From Proteromonas lacertae (lineage: Eukaryota > Sar > Bigyra > Opalinata > Proteromonadidae), in contig NGBS01000592.1 in NCBI GenBank assembly GCA_002245135.1, positions 1 to 64,000 of the forward strand: 64,000 nucleotides of DNA. The letters run 5' to 3'. Below, piece after piece: positions 47,144 through 58,800 of this stretch (positions are counted from its first letter, which is position 1; each line of letters starts with the position of its first letter). The translations under genes and the position numbers were made by a program. Under the pieces are notes generated by a model, which saw nothing but the letters and a program-made list of their open reading frames with translations, did no database searches and was not told the DNA's origin.

Positions 47144-49376
47144 TTATTCTTTCACTTCATCTTCTATCACTTCAAATCTACTACTATCTTCTTTCTTTAA
47201 ACCATTATCTTCTTCATCAACTACATTCTCTTCTATTACTTCTACTCTTGGTTCATCAACTTTTGGAATTTCATCTTCAATTTTCATAACTTTCTTCTTC
47301 TTTTCTTTATCATTCACCTTCTTCAAATCACCTTTCTCATCTCTTATTTTCACTTCTTCTAATTTATGACTTATAGCATCTTCTAATCCTTTCTTCTTCA
47401 ATTCTTCTACTTCTATTTCGATTTGTCGTCCTTCTGCATCATACACTATTATATCATGAATATCTGGAGGATTTACATTACAGTTCAACATTCCTGTTAC
47501 TATCACTGTTTGGGTTGAATTTAATGTTAATTCTTGTTGAATTGGAATATCTAATAATGGATTGAAATATGTATAATCACTTGGAACTACAAATACAGAT
47601 GGATCTATCTCTTGTTTTTCTATTCAAATTATATATAACATTATACTTGCATAAGTAAAACAATATTCCAATGAAAATGTAAAGAATAATGGAATCTTTG
47701 CTTTGACTGGAAATCCATTTGGTAATTTTGTATTAAAGAAAGAGCTGATTTGACCGTATTGTTCACCACCTGCTTCTAATACTGATAATATTGGAATTAC
47801 TTGTTGAACTGTATATGGGAAGTCTTCGCATATTGATACTTTGGCTTTAAATGTTTTACACATCTTTTCTACACATCGGATTGGTTTGTAAGCCAACACT
47901 CTCGACATACATCCACATCCAATTGATAAAAGTGTTTCTAAACTTAAATTTTCTGGAGAGTTTGATATAGCATATTCAATTCTATTAAATAATATTATAT
48001 AATAGAATTGAATATATACTCTACTGTTGTTACTGTTCTAGGTTCAAATTGTAATTGAAGAATTCCAGAATCTGGAGATATTACTCCATATTCACACATA
48101 TTTGTTATAGTTTGACTATTTATTTCAATGGCTATTAATATATATTAGAATAATAAATACTTTTTGGATTTTCATTTTCACATTCATTGATTGGTATTAA
48201 TGAAGCAGTACATTTCACTTCATCAGAACATCTAATATTTGCATCTAATCTTCCACCTTTTATTATTGTAAATAAAAATACATCTTTCTTATTAAATACT
48301 ATTTTCGCTTTCTTCTTCACAAATGGATTAGTTGATGGTTCTGTGTTATTTTGAATCATTAGATTTGAATTGGATGATGGATTTTGATATTGTTGTTGTT
48401 GTTGTTGATATTGTTGATATTGTTGTTGCTGTTGTTGTAGAAATAATATCAATTTCATGTTATCAATCTCATAACACTTAGAATTCCACATTTTTGATAC
48501 TTTTTCAGTTTTTTGTCCTCCAAAGAATTTCTTTTCTGGTTTGATTGTCACATGCTTTGTATCTAAATTACCACCAAAAGCAGGACGATTGACTAATTCA
48601 TGTACCATTTCATCAGTTATTTGTCTTTCAGAGTGAAGATCTGTCAATTCAAATAAATTGAAATATCTTTTTGTGTCTGGATCAAGTTTATATATTTCTG
48701 ATCTAAAAATAATAGAATAAAAAAACAAAATAAAATATACATTTCATCATTTCCAATAAAAATAATTGAAAAACTATTCTGTCCAAATATCTCAACTATT
48801 TAAATATATATATAATTATATCTATATACAATCTAATCTTATCATATTTGCTTGTTTTCTGACAGTAATTTTACTTGATGGAATTAATGAACTAACTAAT
48901 GGAACCCACGTTGTTATGTCAACATCTATCTCTAAGAAACCATTTGGAATTCCTTGTATTGCTTTACCTAATTGTTTGAACTTTTCTCTATTACATAGTA
49001 TATTATTTTTATTGATACTTTTGATCAATTGTTTTTTGTGAGATGATATTTTCAACTAACATCTTCAAACACTCATTATCCTTAATTAAAGGAAGAAAAT
49101 ATTCACTTGACCAACCTAGAGAATCTTTTGCTAAAGGATTTGCTCCTTTTGACAGTAAGAACTTCTAAATAAATCAAACTAAAATTAAGATACAATTGCC
49201 TCTGTTTGCTGAGCTTTAATAGCTACTAATAATGGAGTATTTCCTCCACAATCTTTTGTTTCTAAATCTTCTATCTTAAAAAGTTCCTCCAATTTCTTTA
49301 CATCTCCACAATATGCTGCCTCATGAAATGGATATTTTGTTTTACCTCCAGCTCCACAATAACAGTAATATCCCAT
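47144..49376 (-). CDS. ANKRD13-like ankyrin/GPCR-chaperone domain protein
   Basis: ATG at 49,376 (MGYYCYCGAGGKTKYPFHEA). N-terminal ankyrin repeats (FHEAAYCGDVKKLEELF, GGNTPLLVAIKAQQTEAI) are followed by the GPCR-chaperone region: IPNGFLEIDVDITTWVPLVS, TEKVSKMWNSKCYEIDNMKL and a conserved C-terminal block FPYTVQQVIPILSVLEAGGE with NGFPVKAKIPLFFTF. This order is that of animal and protist ANKRD13 proteins, which act in trafficking of ubiquitinated membrane proteins. A Gln-rich insert lies in the middle. After the family domain come a Pro-rich beta segment and an acidic Glu/Lys tail ending at 47,144. At least seven exons; splice sites follow the local GTAT..TAG pattern. No clear UIM motif was seen. 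Confidence 0.8.
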
Positions 49377-49478
49377 TTTTTAGCTTGAGATTAAGTTTGA
49401 GGATAGACGTTTTTATTTTTTTATAAATCATTTTTTTTCACCTTTTAGTTGTGTATATTTTTAAAGAATAAATAATAA

Positions 49479-49905
49479 ATGGAATTTGAAGGCGCTGAGG
49501 TATTAATAATTCAAAATATTATATTTAGAACCTATTCATAAACGAAGAAGTAGAAAGTGTTGTTAAAAATGTATATAATTTAATTGATTATTGTATTTTT
49601 AGTGTATTCAAACTTCCCTCAAAGGATGTATCTACTCAAGTTCAAAAATCACATTATGGTCAGAAGCAGTAATATCAGGAGTACTAAAGGGATTGCTTAA
49701 TTTAAATAAACCATTCAAATATGGAGTAATATGCACAATTCAGCAACGAACAGGAGCTGGATTAACAACAGCAGCAGCTTGTTATTGGGATATATCAAAA
49801 GATGGTATGTGTAAAGTACCATGGGAAAATGAAACAATTTTATGTATTGTGACTGTTTATGGTGTTGCAATTAAGCCAACTGGTCCTGAAGTTCCTGATT
49901 CATAG
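49479..49905 (+). CDS. DYNLT: Tctex-type dynein light chain
   Basis: ATG at 49,479 and two introns (49,500-49,528 and one of 32 nt near 49,570) give a protein of about 120 residues. The C-terminal part is diagnostic: KPFKYGVICTIQQRTGAGLT, AAACYWDISKDGMCKVPWEN and TILCIVTVYGVAI. These match Tctex1/DYNLT, a homodimer bound to dynein intermediate chain in cytoplasmic and axonemal dyneins. The length agrees with the family except for a short extra tail. It supports a motile or flagellated cell. Confidence 0.9.
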
Positions 49906-50044
49906 ATATTAACTTGTCTTTATTTTTTAAATTATTCATATTATTATTATACATATGTTTTTTTGTTTTTAATATTAAAAATCCCCCAAAACAATAAATA
50001 CTAATAATGTCCACAAATCCCATAGTAATTTATTCATTCAGTAC

Positions 50045-50655
50045 TTACAATTTTAATTGATGAGGATATTGACCTACTGATAAACCGAAACGAGCACGTA
50101 AGTATTGCTATTTGAAAATTAATAACTAATTTATGATTTATACTTTTAATAATGGAGTTTTTTCTACCTTAGCAAGTACAACTTTGTCAACTTCAGTTTG
50201 AGCTGCTTTTCTTTCATCAGCAATTGTTGGTTTCTATAAATATTAAAAAAATAATAATTGATTAACAATACAGCTGGAGTTTGAGCGAAGAATGCATCTT
50301 TATTTTTTCTAGCAGCAGTTACAGCTTTTGTGAAGAATTCGTCATCATATTTATCGAGGTTCAATCCACTAATATCTACTTTTGTTGATGTAGCCATTAC
50401 GTAAGCTTGATTTACTCTTCTGAGTGGAACACCGTTTACTTTATATGGTCCAGTGATTAATAAAAGACCACTCTTTAATTGTTTTAAGAAAACAACTCTC
50501 TTTCCCTTAAATCTACCTGATACAAGAATTACAACTGTTCCTGGTGTGATGCTTGATCGGAGTTTTGCTGGCTTTGGTTTAAAGAATCTCTTCTTTGGCT
50601 TACTTTCGTCGTAAGCTGGATAGTATTTGCTAGGAGCTGCAGCAGTAGCGGACAT
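50045..50655 (-). CDS. RPL6: Ribosomal protein eL6
   Basis: ATG at 50,655. The conserved core [40 protein letters not shown] and [20 protein letters not shown] identify eL6 of the large subunit. Two introns follow. The last exons give [19 protein letters not shown] and [19 protein letters not shown], the family's usual end. The short, less basic N-terminus is normal for many protists. The gene is divergent from eL42, 335 bp away. Confidence 0.95.
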
Positions 50656-50990
50656 TATTCTATGATCACTATAATAATAATATGATATTAAAATATATTA
50701 TAAGTAAGAATAAGCATAAAATGAGCGATTTAATCATAAGTCATGTGAACAATGAATAAAAAAATACATCAGGATATGCTCTGACACATTTTTTAAATAT
50801 AAAAGAGTTGTATAGAGTTAGAAAAGTAATAAATTACTTACCTAGTGGATTAAAGAAATTTATAAAAAGAGCTATTCAAATTAAATAGCATTTGGTAGGG
50901 GGTAATGCTACTATTTCTCGCTCCGAAAAAATTCTTGATAATTATGACATTATTTTAACTGTACGGTTTTCATTGTAAGCAAACATCAAA
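50656..50990. promoter_or_regulatory. Shared divergent promoter of eL6 and eL42
   Basis: This 335-bp gap separates two ribosomal protein genes transcribed outward. It holds a GC-richer block at about 50,890-50,930 (GGTAGGGGGTAATGC and CTCGCTCCG) that stands out from the AT background. A bidirectional promoter with a factor site there is a fair inference. Confidence 0.55.
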
Positions 50991-51474
50991 ATGGTATAAA
51001 TTCTGAGCTTATAATATATAATTTATAATATAAAAATATCTATGATACTTTTACCACCTATTCCCATTATATTTTGGATTTATTATATTTATATTAATAA
51101 TTAGGTTAACATTCCAAAAGAAAGAAGAACATTCTGTAATGCTAAATGTAAAAAACATACCATGCATAAGGTAACACAATACAAAGCTGGTAAAGCTAAA
51201 TTAACACCACAAGGTATTAATGTCTTGATTATTAAATAGGTAAGAGACGTTACGATGCTAAACAAAAGGGTTTTGGTGGTCAAACAAAACCTATTTTCCA
51301 CAAGAAGGTATTTTTTGAAGAAATAATGTAATTTTTATTTATAAATAGGCAAAGACAACCAAGAAGATTGTTCTTCGTTTAGAATGTAAAATCTGCAAGC
51401 ATCGTATGCAGTTAGCACTTAAACGTTGTAAACATTTTGAATTAGGAGCTAAGAAGGCTGAAGCTAAATATTAG
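50991..51474 (+). CDS. RPL36A: Ribosomal protein eL42
   Basis: The start codon forms an exon of its own: ATG at 50,991-50,993, then a 111-nt intron to 51,104. Translation continues [20 protein letters not shown], a 26-nt intron (51,214-51,239) and a third intron of about 44 nt lie in the next part, and the last exon has [20 protein letters not shown] with RCKHFELG. Two Cys pairs form the zinc site. eL42 sits at the ribosomal E site. The start-codon exon is supported by the universal MVN(I/V)PK N-terminus. Confidence 0.93.
50994..51104 (+). other. 111-nt intron right after the start codon
   Basis: GT follows ATG directly and the intron ends TAATTAG. It is the longest recognised intron in a small gene here and lies in a ribosomal protein gene, where long first introns are often retained for regulation. 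Confidence 0.7.
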
Positions 51475-51575
51475 GCGTTTTAATAAAGAAGATGTTTGCT
51501 ATTTTATGATTGTGTTTTATTGAGTATTTGATTTTCAAAACAACAATAATTAAAATCAATTTAGGAAATAATTCT

Positions 51576-52659
51576 TTATCCTTCATTACAGCCAGTACAT
51601 CCACATCTTTTACAACCTTTTGAAACATCTTTAATTCTCAAATTCCTTGGTACTTGACAAGCACAAGTAGTATGAACATTCGATTTAGAACATTTCTCAC
51701 AACATCCCTAAAATTATCATTGTAAATATAAATATAATAATAATACTTTCAACATTCTATTAATATGAGGTCTATCATCACGTGGATCTTTACCATATCG
51801 ATCAAAACTTCTACTTGGACTTTTATAACGATGATGAGTATCATTATAATGATTATTATTATTATTTATATTACTGTTATTATATCGATCATCTCTTGGA
51901 TCTAGATACACTCGGTTGTTATTAATATTTCGTATTATGGGAGATCTACTACGAGATCTACTTCTATAACGTCTTATATTATTATCTTCATAATGATTAT
52001 TATTATATCTATCATTATATCTCCTATTATTTTCATATCTATCATATCTGTCATATCTATACATATAATATTTAAATAATAATAAAACCTGTCAAAACTC
52101 CTGCTTCTGCTTCTACTTCTACTTCTTTTTCTATAATAATTATATTTATCATGTCTATCATCTCGAATATCTGTTCTTCGATATTTCTTATTTAAAATGT
52201 GATCCCAGGGATGACAACCATGACAACCACATACATGACAGCCCTCAGGAGCTAATTATATATATAAAGAGATAAAAAAAGGAAATGGATAATATTTTAT
52301 GAGGATAAAAAAAGATTAAAAAATACCTAACATTTTTCTACGTTTGATAGAAGGAATTACACAAGCACAGTCATGATATTCACCATTACTTAGACATTTT
52401 ATACAACAACGATAATCTTGTTTATAATAGGGATCTACAATAAATAACTCCATAATAAACTACCTTTTTCAGGATCATGAGTATCAAGCTAATATTTAGG
52501 ATATAAAAAAATTAATAAATACTCCTCGGATGCTATTTATATTATATTATCATATGGAAGTAGTTATATAGGAATTTATTAACGATAGATAAAAAGATAT
52601 GGATAAATTTGAGGATACAAAAGGATAGAATATTAATAATACTCTCTGGATCTGGACAT
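51576..52659 (-). CDS. Two BUD31-type zinc clusters around an RS-rich centre
   Basis: ATG at 52,659 and a 10-nt micro-exon (52,523-52,532) lead to a Cys-rich block: YRCCIKCLSNGEYHDCACVI, then PEGCHVCGCHGC. This equals the C-terminal zinc cluster of BUD31/G10 (CC-x2-C, C-x-C-x-V/I-P, then C-x2-C-x-C-x2-C). An RS/RD/RY-rich centre follows (RKRSRSRSRSRSFDR, RRYRSRSRSRSPII). The protein ends with a second copy: GCCEKCSKSNVHTTCACQVP, then GCKRCGCTGCNEG. BUD31 is a spliceosome component; the helical N-terminal part of BUD31 is not present here. Seven or so exons with short introns. A splicing or RNA-binding role is inferred. Confidence 0.75.
52523..52532 (-). other. 10-nt micro-exon candidate
   Basis: CATCCGAGGA on the minus strand is flanked by ..AAATAG and GTATTT.. 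and joins MSRSRD to IRGLDTHDPEK in frame. It is the shortest exon inferred in the window apart from the ATG-only exon of eL42. Confidence 0.5.
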
Positions 52660-52799
52660 TTTCAAAATAATTAGGAATTGGGGAATAATTTATTCAACGA
52701 AAAAAATCAAAACGAATATAATTTTAAAAATAAAAAATAACTTAATTAAAACTATCTCAAATAAATCTATTAAATTAAACAGGTTTTAAATAACACATA

Positions 52800-54954
52800 T
52801 TACTGTTGTTTGGCAGTTCTATTCTTTGTAGTGTTTTGCATTGATATTAATTTCTCATAATTCTGATTCTTTGTATTAGCAATCAACAACGACTTTTCTA
52901 ATTCTTTAACCTTTGAATTCAAACTTGGATCTAATTTCTTCATCTCAGTTTTAGGTATAGAAAATGATGTTTTTATTCCATTCTTTTCAAGTAATTCATT
53001 CATTTCTTTAATCTGTTTTCTTTGGTTTAATATTGTTCTAGACCAATCGTTATTTTCTAATAAACATAATTCATCGATTAATTCGTCTTTATTTTTATCT
53101 TTCAATCTTTCAACTATTTCATTTTGTCTTCTATTTAATAGTAATTTTCTAGTTTCTTCTTTGTTCGTATTTGTAGTAACAGTTGGTTTTGATAATCTAA
53201 TTAATAATAATAAGATAATATATACGATAATGCATTGGCTTGATTCCTGTTTGTATTATTATTATTATTATCTGTTGTTGTAGAAACAACAGGTGGAGGA
53301 AGTGATTCATCTCCTGTAAGTGTTGGAATAGTAAAAGAACTCAATATTTCAGGTGGATTATTACTCTTTTTATTGTTCTTCTGTTTGGATTTCTTTGATT
53401 TCTTTGTAGATGAGCTTTCTCTAAAGAAATCATCATAATTTGGAGGAGGTGGTAATGATTCATCACTATAATAAATACATAATAATAATGATAATAATAA
53501 TGATAATAATAAATAATATATATATATATACCCTCCTGTAGGAATAGCAAACTGATTAAATGAAGATGATGATGGTGGAGGTAATGATTCATCTCCTCCT
53601 GTTGGTATATTAAATTGATTGAATAGCTGTGGTGGTGGTTCTTCTTCTTCTTCTTTATTCTCTTTACTGTTATTCTTTTGTCTCATTTTAGTTAATTCAT
53701 TCATTCAGTGTTTTGATTTGTTGTTTTAATGTGTTTATTTCTGTAAATTGTTCTTTAATTTTGTCTTCTTTTTGTGGATAATTCTTTGTTTAATTCTATT
53801 AGTATCTTTGTATCATCATTATTTTCACTTTTTTCTTTTAATTGACTAAAATTTAATCAATAAAATATTATATATACTTTTGTAGATTTTCTATCATTTT
53901 ATCCTTTTCTTCTATTTGTATATTGAACTGATTATTGTCTTCATTCAATTTTTCTATTTTCTTTGACATTTCATTCATACTGTTTTCTTTTTCATTTAAT
54001 TCATTATTATCATTTTCTATTTTGCTGTTTAATTCGTTTATTTGTATTTCTTTCTTTTGTAATTCCTCTTGAATCTCTTTTATACTATTGATCTGTGCTT
54101 TGTAACGACTCTATTTTTATATTTAACTCACTAATGGTCTTATCTTTTTCTATTAATTCTTCATTTAAATGTAATATATTTTCATTCAATTCTTTTACTT
54201 TATTTTCTGATTCTTCTTTTAGTTTTGCTATTTCATTTGTTTTACTGTTATTCATTTCTTCTATTTCATTTTCTAACAAGTTTATTTTTTCATTTAATTG
54301 TTTTATTGTTTCATCTTTATTATAAATATCACTATAATACAATATATATATATATATATATATATCATTATCTATATACTCTAATAATCCTTTATTTTGA
54401 TCATTCAATTCATTTATTCTTTCTTTCATCTCTTTATTATAATTATCAGAATCTTGTTTAAGTTGTTCTTTCTCAATATTACTATATTAATAATAATATA
54501 TAAATATATACAATTGTTCTATTTTGTTACTCATTTCACTCAACTCTTTCATTATCATATCAATTTTACTCTCTTTTTCTTTCTCTTCTTCTTTTTCTTT
54601 CTCTTTCTTTTCTTTCTCATTCAACTTTTCTTCTTCTTCTTCTTCTTCTTCTTCATTACTATATATATATATATATATATATAAAGAAATAATATTAATA
54701 ATATACGGCAAAATATGATTGGCTAATTCATCAACATTTTCTTTTATATCATTCACCATATTCTTTAAAGATAATAATTCACTATCATATTCTACTTGTT
54801 TATGTGGACCTCTTTTATATACAGGAACTACATCTTTATTTTCATCTTTATTATAATCAAAGGCTGTGGGTATAAAATATTCATCTGATTCTGATGGATT
54901 AAATGTATAATCTTCAACACCTAAGATTCTTTCAATATCTTTAATTCTATTCAT
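52800..54954 (-). CDS. Coiled-coil protein with IPTGGDESLPPP repeats
   Basis: From ATG at 54,954 (MNRIKDIERILGVEDYTFNP) a long, charged coiled coil is built from many exons; introns often contain (TA)n. Examples are KERINELNDQNKGLLEYIDN and LNEELIEKDKTISELNIKIE. Near 53,200-53,700 three or four copies of a short motif occur: FNIPTGGDESLPPP, FAIPTGG-DESLPPP and FTIPTLTGDESLPPP. A further helical C-terminus ends at 52,800. I see no motor or enzyme domain. The gap to the upstream FHA gene is only seven bases, and the frames can be joined by a one-base shift, so this may be the C-terminal part of an FHA-coiled-coil protein. Confidence 0.55.
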
Positions 54955-54961
54955 TAAGTTG

Positions 54962-55737
54962 TTATGAGATGGACTTAGGTTTTCGGGTGATTAATTTCTT
55001 TTTTAAATCGTTCAATTCTTTGTTAAGCTTTTTTAATTCGTTTATATCAATATTATTAGCTTTATTCTATATATATATATATAATTTATCAAAAATTATA
55101 CCGTTTCATTTGTTTCTTTTTTATTTCTTGATTTACTTCTACTGCTACTTCTTCTCCTTGAATTATTATTATTTTCATCATTATCACTATTGTCATTATT
55201 ATTCAACGGTTCGTCTAAACTATCAACAAACGACTATATTTTTAATAATAAAAGATATTATACAAATTTCTTTGAATGAAGTGATTTTACTCCTGCTGCT
55301 TTATCATTTGTATTGTCTTTTTTTACATCAACTGATTCTCCAGCTTCTTCTTTTATTTTATAAAACTTGTCCAATGGTGGGAAGATGAATATGTAGGTTG
55401 TTTTATCATATCCAAAACGAATCAAGTCTTTTTCATCCAAAGCACATTCTGTATCATGTATATATTCACTATTTACAAATGTCCCATTTTTAGTGTTTAA
55501 ATCTCTTAATATAGCCTAGAAATAACAATTGTAAGTCATACTTCTTTTCTAGATTTCGATATATGTAAAACCGCATGTTTTTGAGATATAGAAGCAGATG
55601 ATGTAATAACCTATATCATTAATAAACTATAGAAGAAATACAATATCACACTCTGAATTTCTCCCAATAAGTGAGTCATATGAGTCTATTTCGTAAATGC
55701 AATTCGTTGCACATAAATAAGCGATTGGATCAGACAT
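54962..55737 (-). CDS. FHA-domain protein
   Basis: ATG at 55,737 starts MSDPIAYLCATNCIYEIDSY; the FHA domain follows: SLIGRNSECDI, then TSSASISQKHAVLHISKSRK, then RDLNTKNGTFVN and ALDEKDLIRFGYD. The canonical GR, SxxH (here ISQKH) and NG signatures are all present, so it should bind phosphothreonine peptides. The C-terminus is Asn/Ser/Arg-rich and then helical. It ends at TAA 54,962, seven bases before the next start. The gene is divergent from PICH, whose start is 123 bp away. Confidence 0.85.
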
Positions 55738-55860
55738 CTAAAGTCTTTAAAATTGAAATAGAAAGTTTGAAAAAACAGAAAGCTTGGCCTATGTTTGTCC
55801 TCAAAGACAAGCTTATTTCTACAGTTTGACTTATAACATTTTTAAAAAAGGAGGGTTAAT
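55738..55860. promoter_or_regulatory. Short divergent promoter between FHA and PICH genes
   Basis: The two start codons lie 123 bp apart, head to head. No obvious TATA-type box can be singled out in the AT-rich background. Co-expression of the pair is possible. Confidence 0.4.
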
Positions 55861-58800
55861 ATGGAAGAAGAAGATAGTATATTTGAATGTCTCATTCTCT
55901 AGATAATACTCTTACCGAGCAGCAGAGGAAAGAATATACAAGAATAATTAAAAGAGGAACAAAGTTACAGAATGAAGAAAATTTTAAAGAAGCCATCTTG
56001 TATTTTAAGAAAGCACTAGAGATGAAGGTATTTACTCAATTAATCTATTTTTTTAGCCAAAATATGACAAATTAAGGAAGAAAATACGTTTTTTAAATGC
56101 TCAAATGTATTTTGTGTATTTACTATTCATGTAGAAAGAAGCAAGAAAAGGAAAATCAAGCCAATATGAATATAGAAGAAGAATCCTTCGAAGATTTAGT
56201 ATAACTATTAGATGTTTAATCCGCATAGTCTGACACAGAAGAGAAGAAAACTAAACGAAAAGCTCAAGATGAAGAAAATGAATTCACACCACCTCGATCA
56301 GTATATATTATAAATAATAAAAATTTCATTTTAACATAGAGAAATAATTACACTTATTATAATTCACCGTCTACTACCACTACTAATGATGATACAACCG
56401 TATGAATATATATATATATTATAATATTAATAAATATAGAGAGATGAAGAAGAAGATGATGATGAAATGAAAGATTTCATAGTGGGAGATAGTGTAATAG
56501 AATATGAAGATGATGATGATGCTGTAGAAGAAGAAAAAAAACATATAAAAGAAATAAAACTACCACCACCACAACAACAACAGAAAAATAATAGTAACGA
56601 AAAAAGAGAATTTACAATGGATGAAAAGAGTCAATTTATTGATTATTATAAAAAAGCTAAAGAATGTGAAGAAGGTGGTGATTTCTTACTTGCAAGGGAA
56701 TATTATGAAAAAGCACTTATAATCAAACCGTGGAGTGAAAAAGTGGAACAAAAACTATTGATTTTAAGAAATATCGATAGAAATGAAGTTGATAAAGATG
56801 GTTATGTATTTAATCCAATTAAAAGGATATATCAATATCAACAATTGAAATTACCAGAAAAACTGTATAATGATTTACATACTTATCAAAGATATGGGGT
56901 TTTATGGTTATACGAAAATTATATGAAAAAACAGGGTGCAATTTTGGCTGATGAAATGGGTTTAGGAAAAACAATTCAAATTGCAGCTTTGTTGAATTGT
57001 TTATATCATGAGGATTTGTGTAGTTATACAGTCATTGTTTGTCCTTTATCTGTGTATATTCAATGGATTAATGAATTGAAGAAATGGGCTCCAAGTATTT
57101 ATACATATATATAATCTATTCTTTCCATTTTTCTATTTTTTCTTATTTTAATATTTATATTTTGTATAGAAATTCCTCGTATTTGTTACAGAGGTGATGT
57201 TAAAAAACGTCATTCCTTAATAGAATCATTAGATCCATCAGATCATGGAATTATCTTAACAACATATCAAACATTATCAGCCGATTATGAATTTTTCAAT
57301 GATAGTGATATAAAGATCAATTTATTGATATTAGATGAAGGACATTTAATTAAAGATTATACCAGCCAAAGAAGCACCAATTTAAGAAAAATCAATTGCG
57401 ATGTTCGATTTCTATTAACAGGAACTCCCTTACAAAACTATTTGAAAGAATTATGGAGTCTAATGAAATTCATATCTCCTAATACATTTCCAGAAAAAGA
57501 CATTTTCAAAAAATTATTTGAAATTCCTATCACTAGAGCTGAAGATAAAACTGCTACAGAAAGAGCAAGATTGAGAGGTAAAGAAGCAAATGAAAGATTA
57601 AATCAATTGATACAACCATTTATATTGAGAAGAACAAAAGGTGAAACGTTAAATGATAGAAATAATAATAATAATAATGAAGATGATGAAGGAAATGGCA
57701 ATAATAATAATAATGAAAATATGAATGAAGATAATGAAATAGAGAATGATAACATTGAAATAAACCATGCTGATTCAACTGCTTCAATCTCCAAAAAGAC
57801 TGAATTTATCTTATGGATTAAACTCACCGATTATCAAAAGAACAATTATAAAAACTTATTACAAAGTGATATGGTAAAAAGACTACTATCAGAACATAAA
57901 CAATTAGCAGTTATCACAATGTTAAGAAAAATATGTAATCATACACTCACAATGGGTGAAAAATCAATTCAAAGTTTAGGATTAGAAAATATCTTATATC
58001 CACAGCAAGAGAATGAAAAATGGAGTGAATATGTTGATAGAATAGGTGAACAACATTTGGATTATTTATACGAAGGAAGTGGTAAAATGATTTTGTTAAT
58101 GAAATTATTACATAAATTAAATCAAGATAATCATCGATGTTTAATATTTTGTAGCAGTGTAAAATTATTAGATATTATTTCATTCTTATTGATACATGAA
58201 AGAGTTAATCATTGTAGATTAGATGGTTCAATAACATCAGTTGAAGATAGACAGGATATTATGGATAAGTTTAATAAAAGTGATTATTTTAAATGTTGTT
58301 TATTATCAACAACCTGTGGTGGAGTTGGTTTGAATCTCACTGGAGCAGATCGTGTCATTCTATATGATCCTTCTTGGAATCCTACTCAAGATGATCAAGC
58401 CTTGAGTCGAGCTTACAGAATTGGTCAAACCAAAGATGTGATTGTTTACCGGTTTATAACAGTAGGAACAGTCGAAGAGAAGATGTTTGCTAAACAAGTA
58501 TTTAAAGGTGGATTAATCAATACAGTAGTAAAAGTGAAATATGCTTCAAAATACTTTAACCAAGATGAAACTCGAAGATTATTTGAATATTATGATGATG
58601 ATTCAGTTTGTAAGGTTTGTGAAGATTTGACACAATTACATGGTTCAATATGGGATCATTATAAAGGGAATTATATGATATTAAAAGATTTGAAAGAATT
58701 AATGACTTTCAATATAGCTGGAATAAGTGAACATGATTTATTATTCAGTAAAAAGTTAGAAAAAGGTGAAAATAGTGAAGATATAGATGATGAAGAAGAT

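Noticed and set aside
49479..49905. Profilin
   Set aside because: The small size and AGLTTAAACYWD text suggested it first, but the GAGL..W-D..G-C-V-W-N-T-CIV pattern fits Tctex-type dynein light chain.
54397..54718. Phe/Ser-rich hydrophobic reading frames on the plus strand
   Set aside because: These mirror Glu/Lys coiled-coil codons and (TA)n introns of the minus-strand gene; not real membrane proteins.
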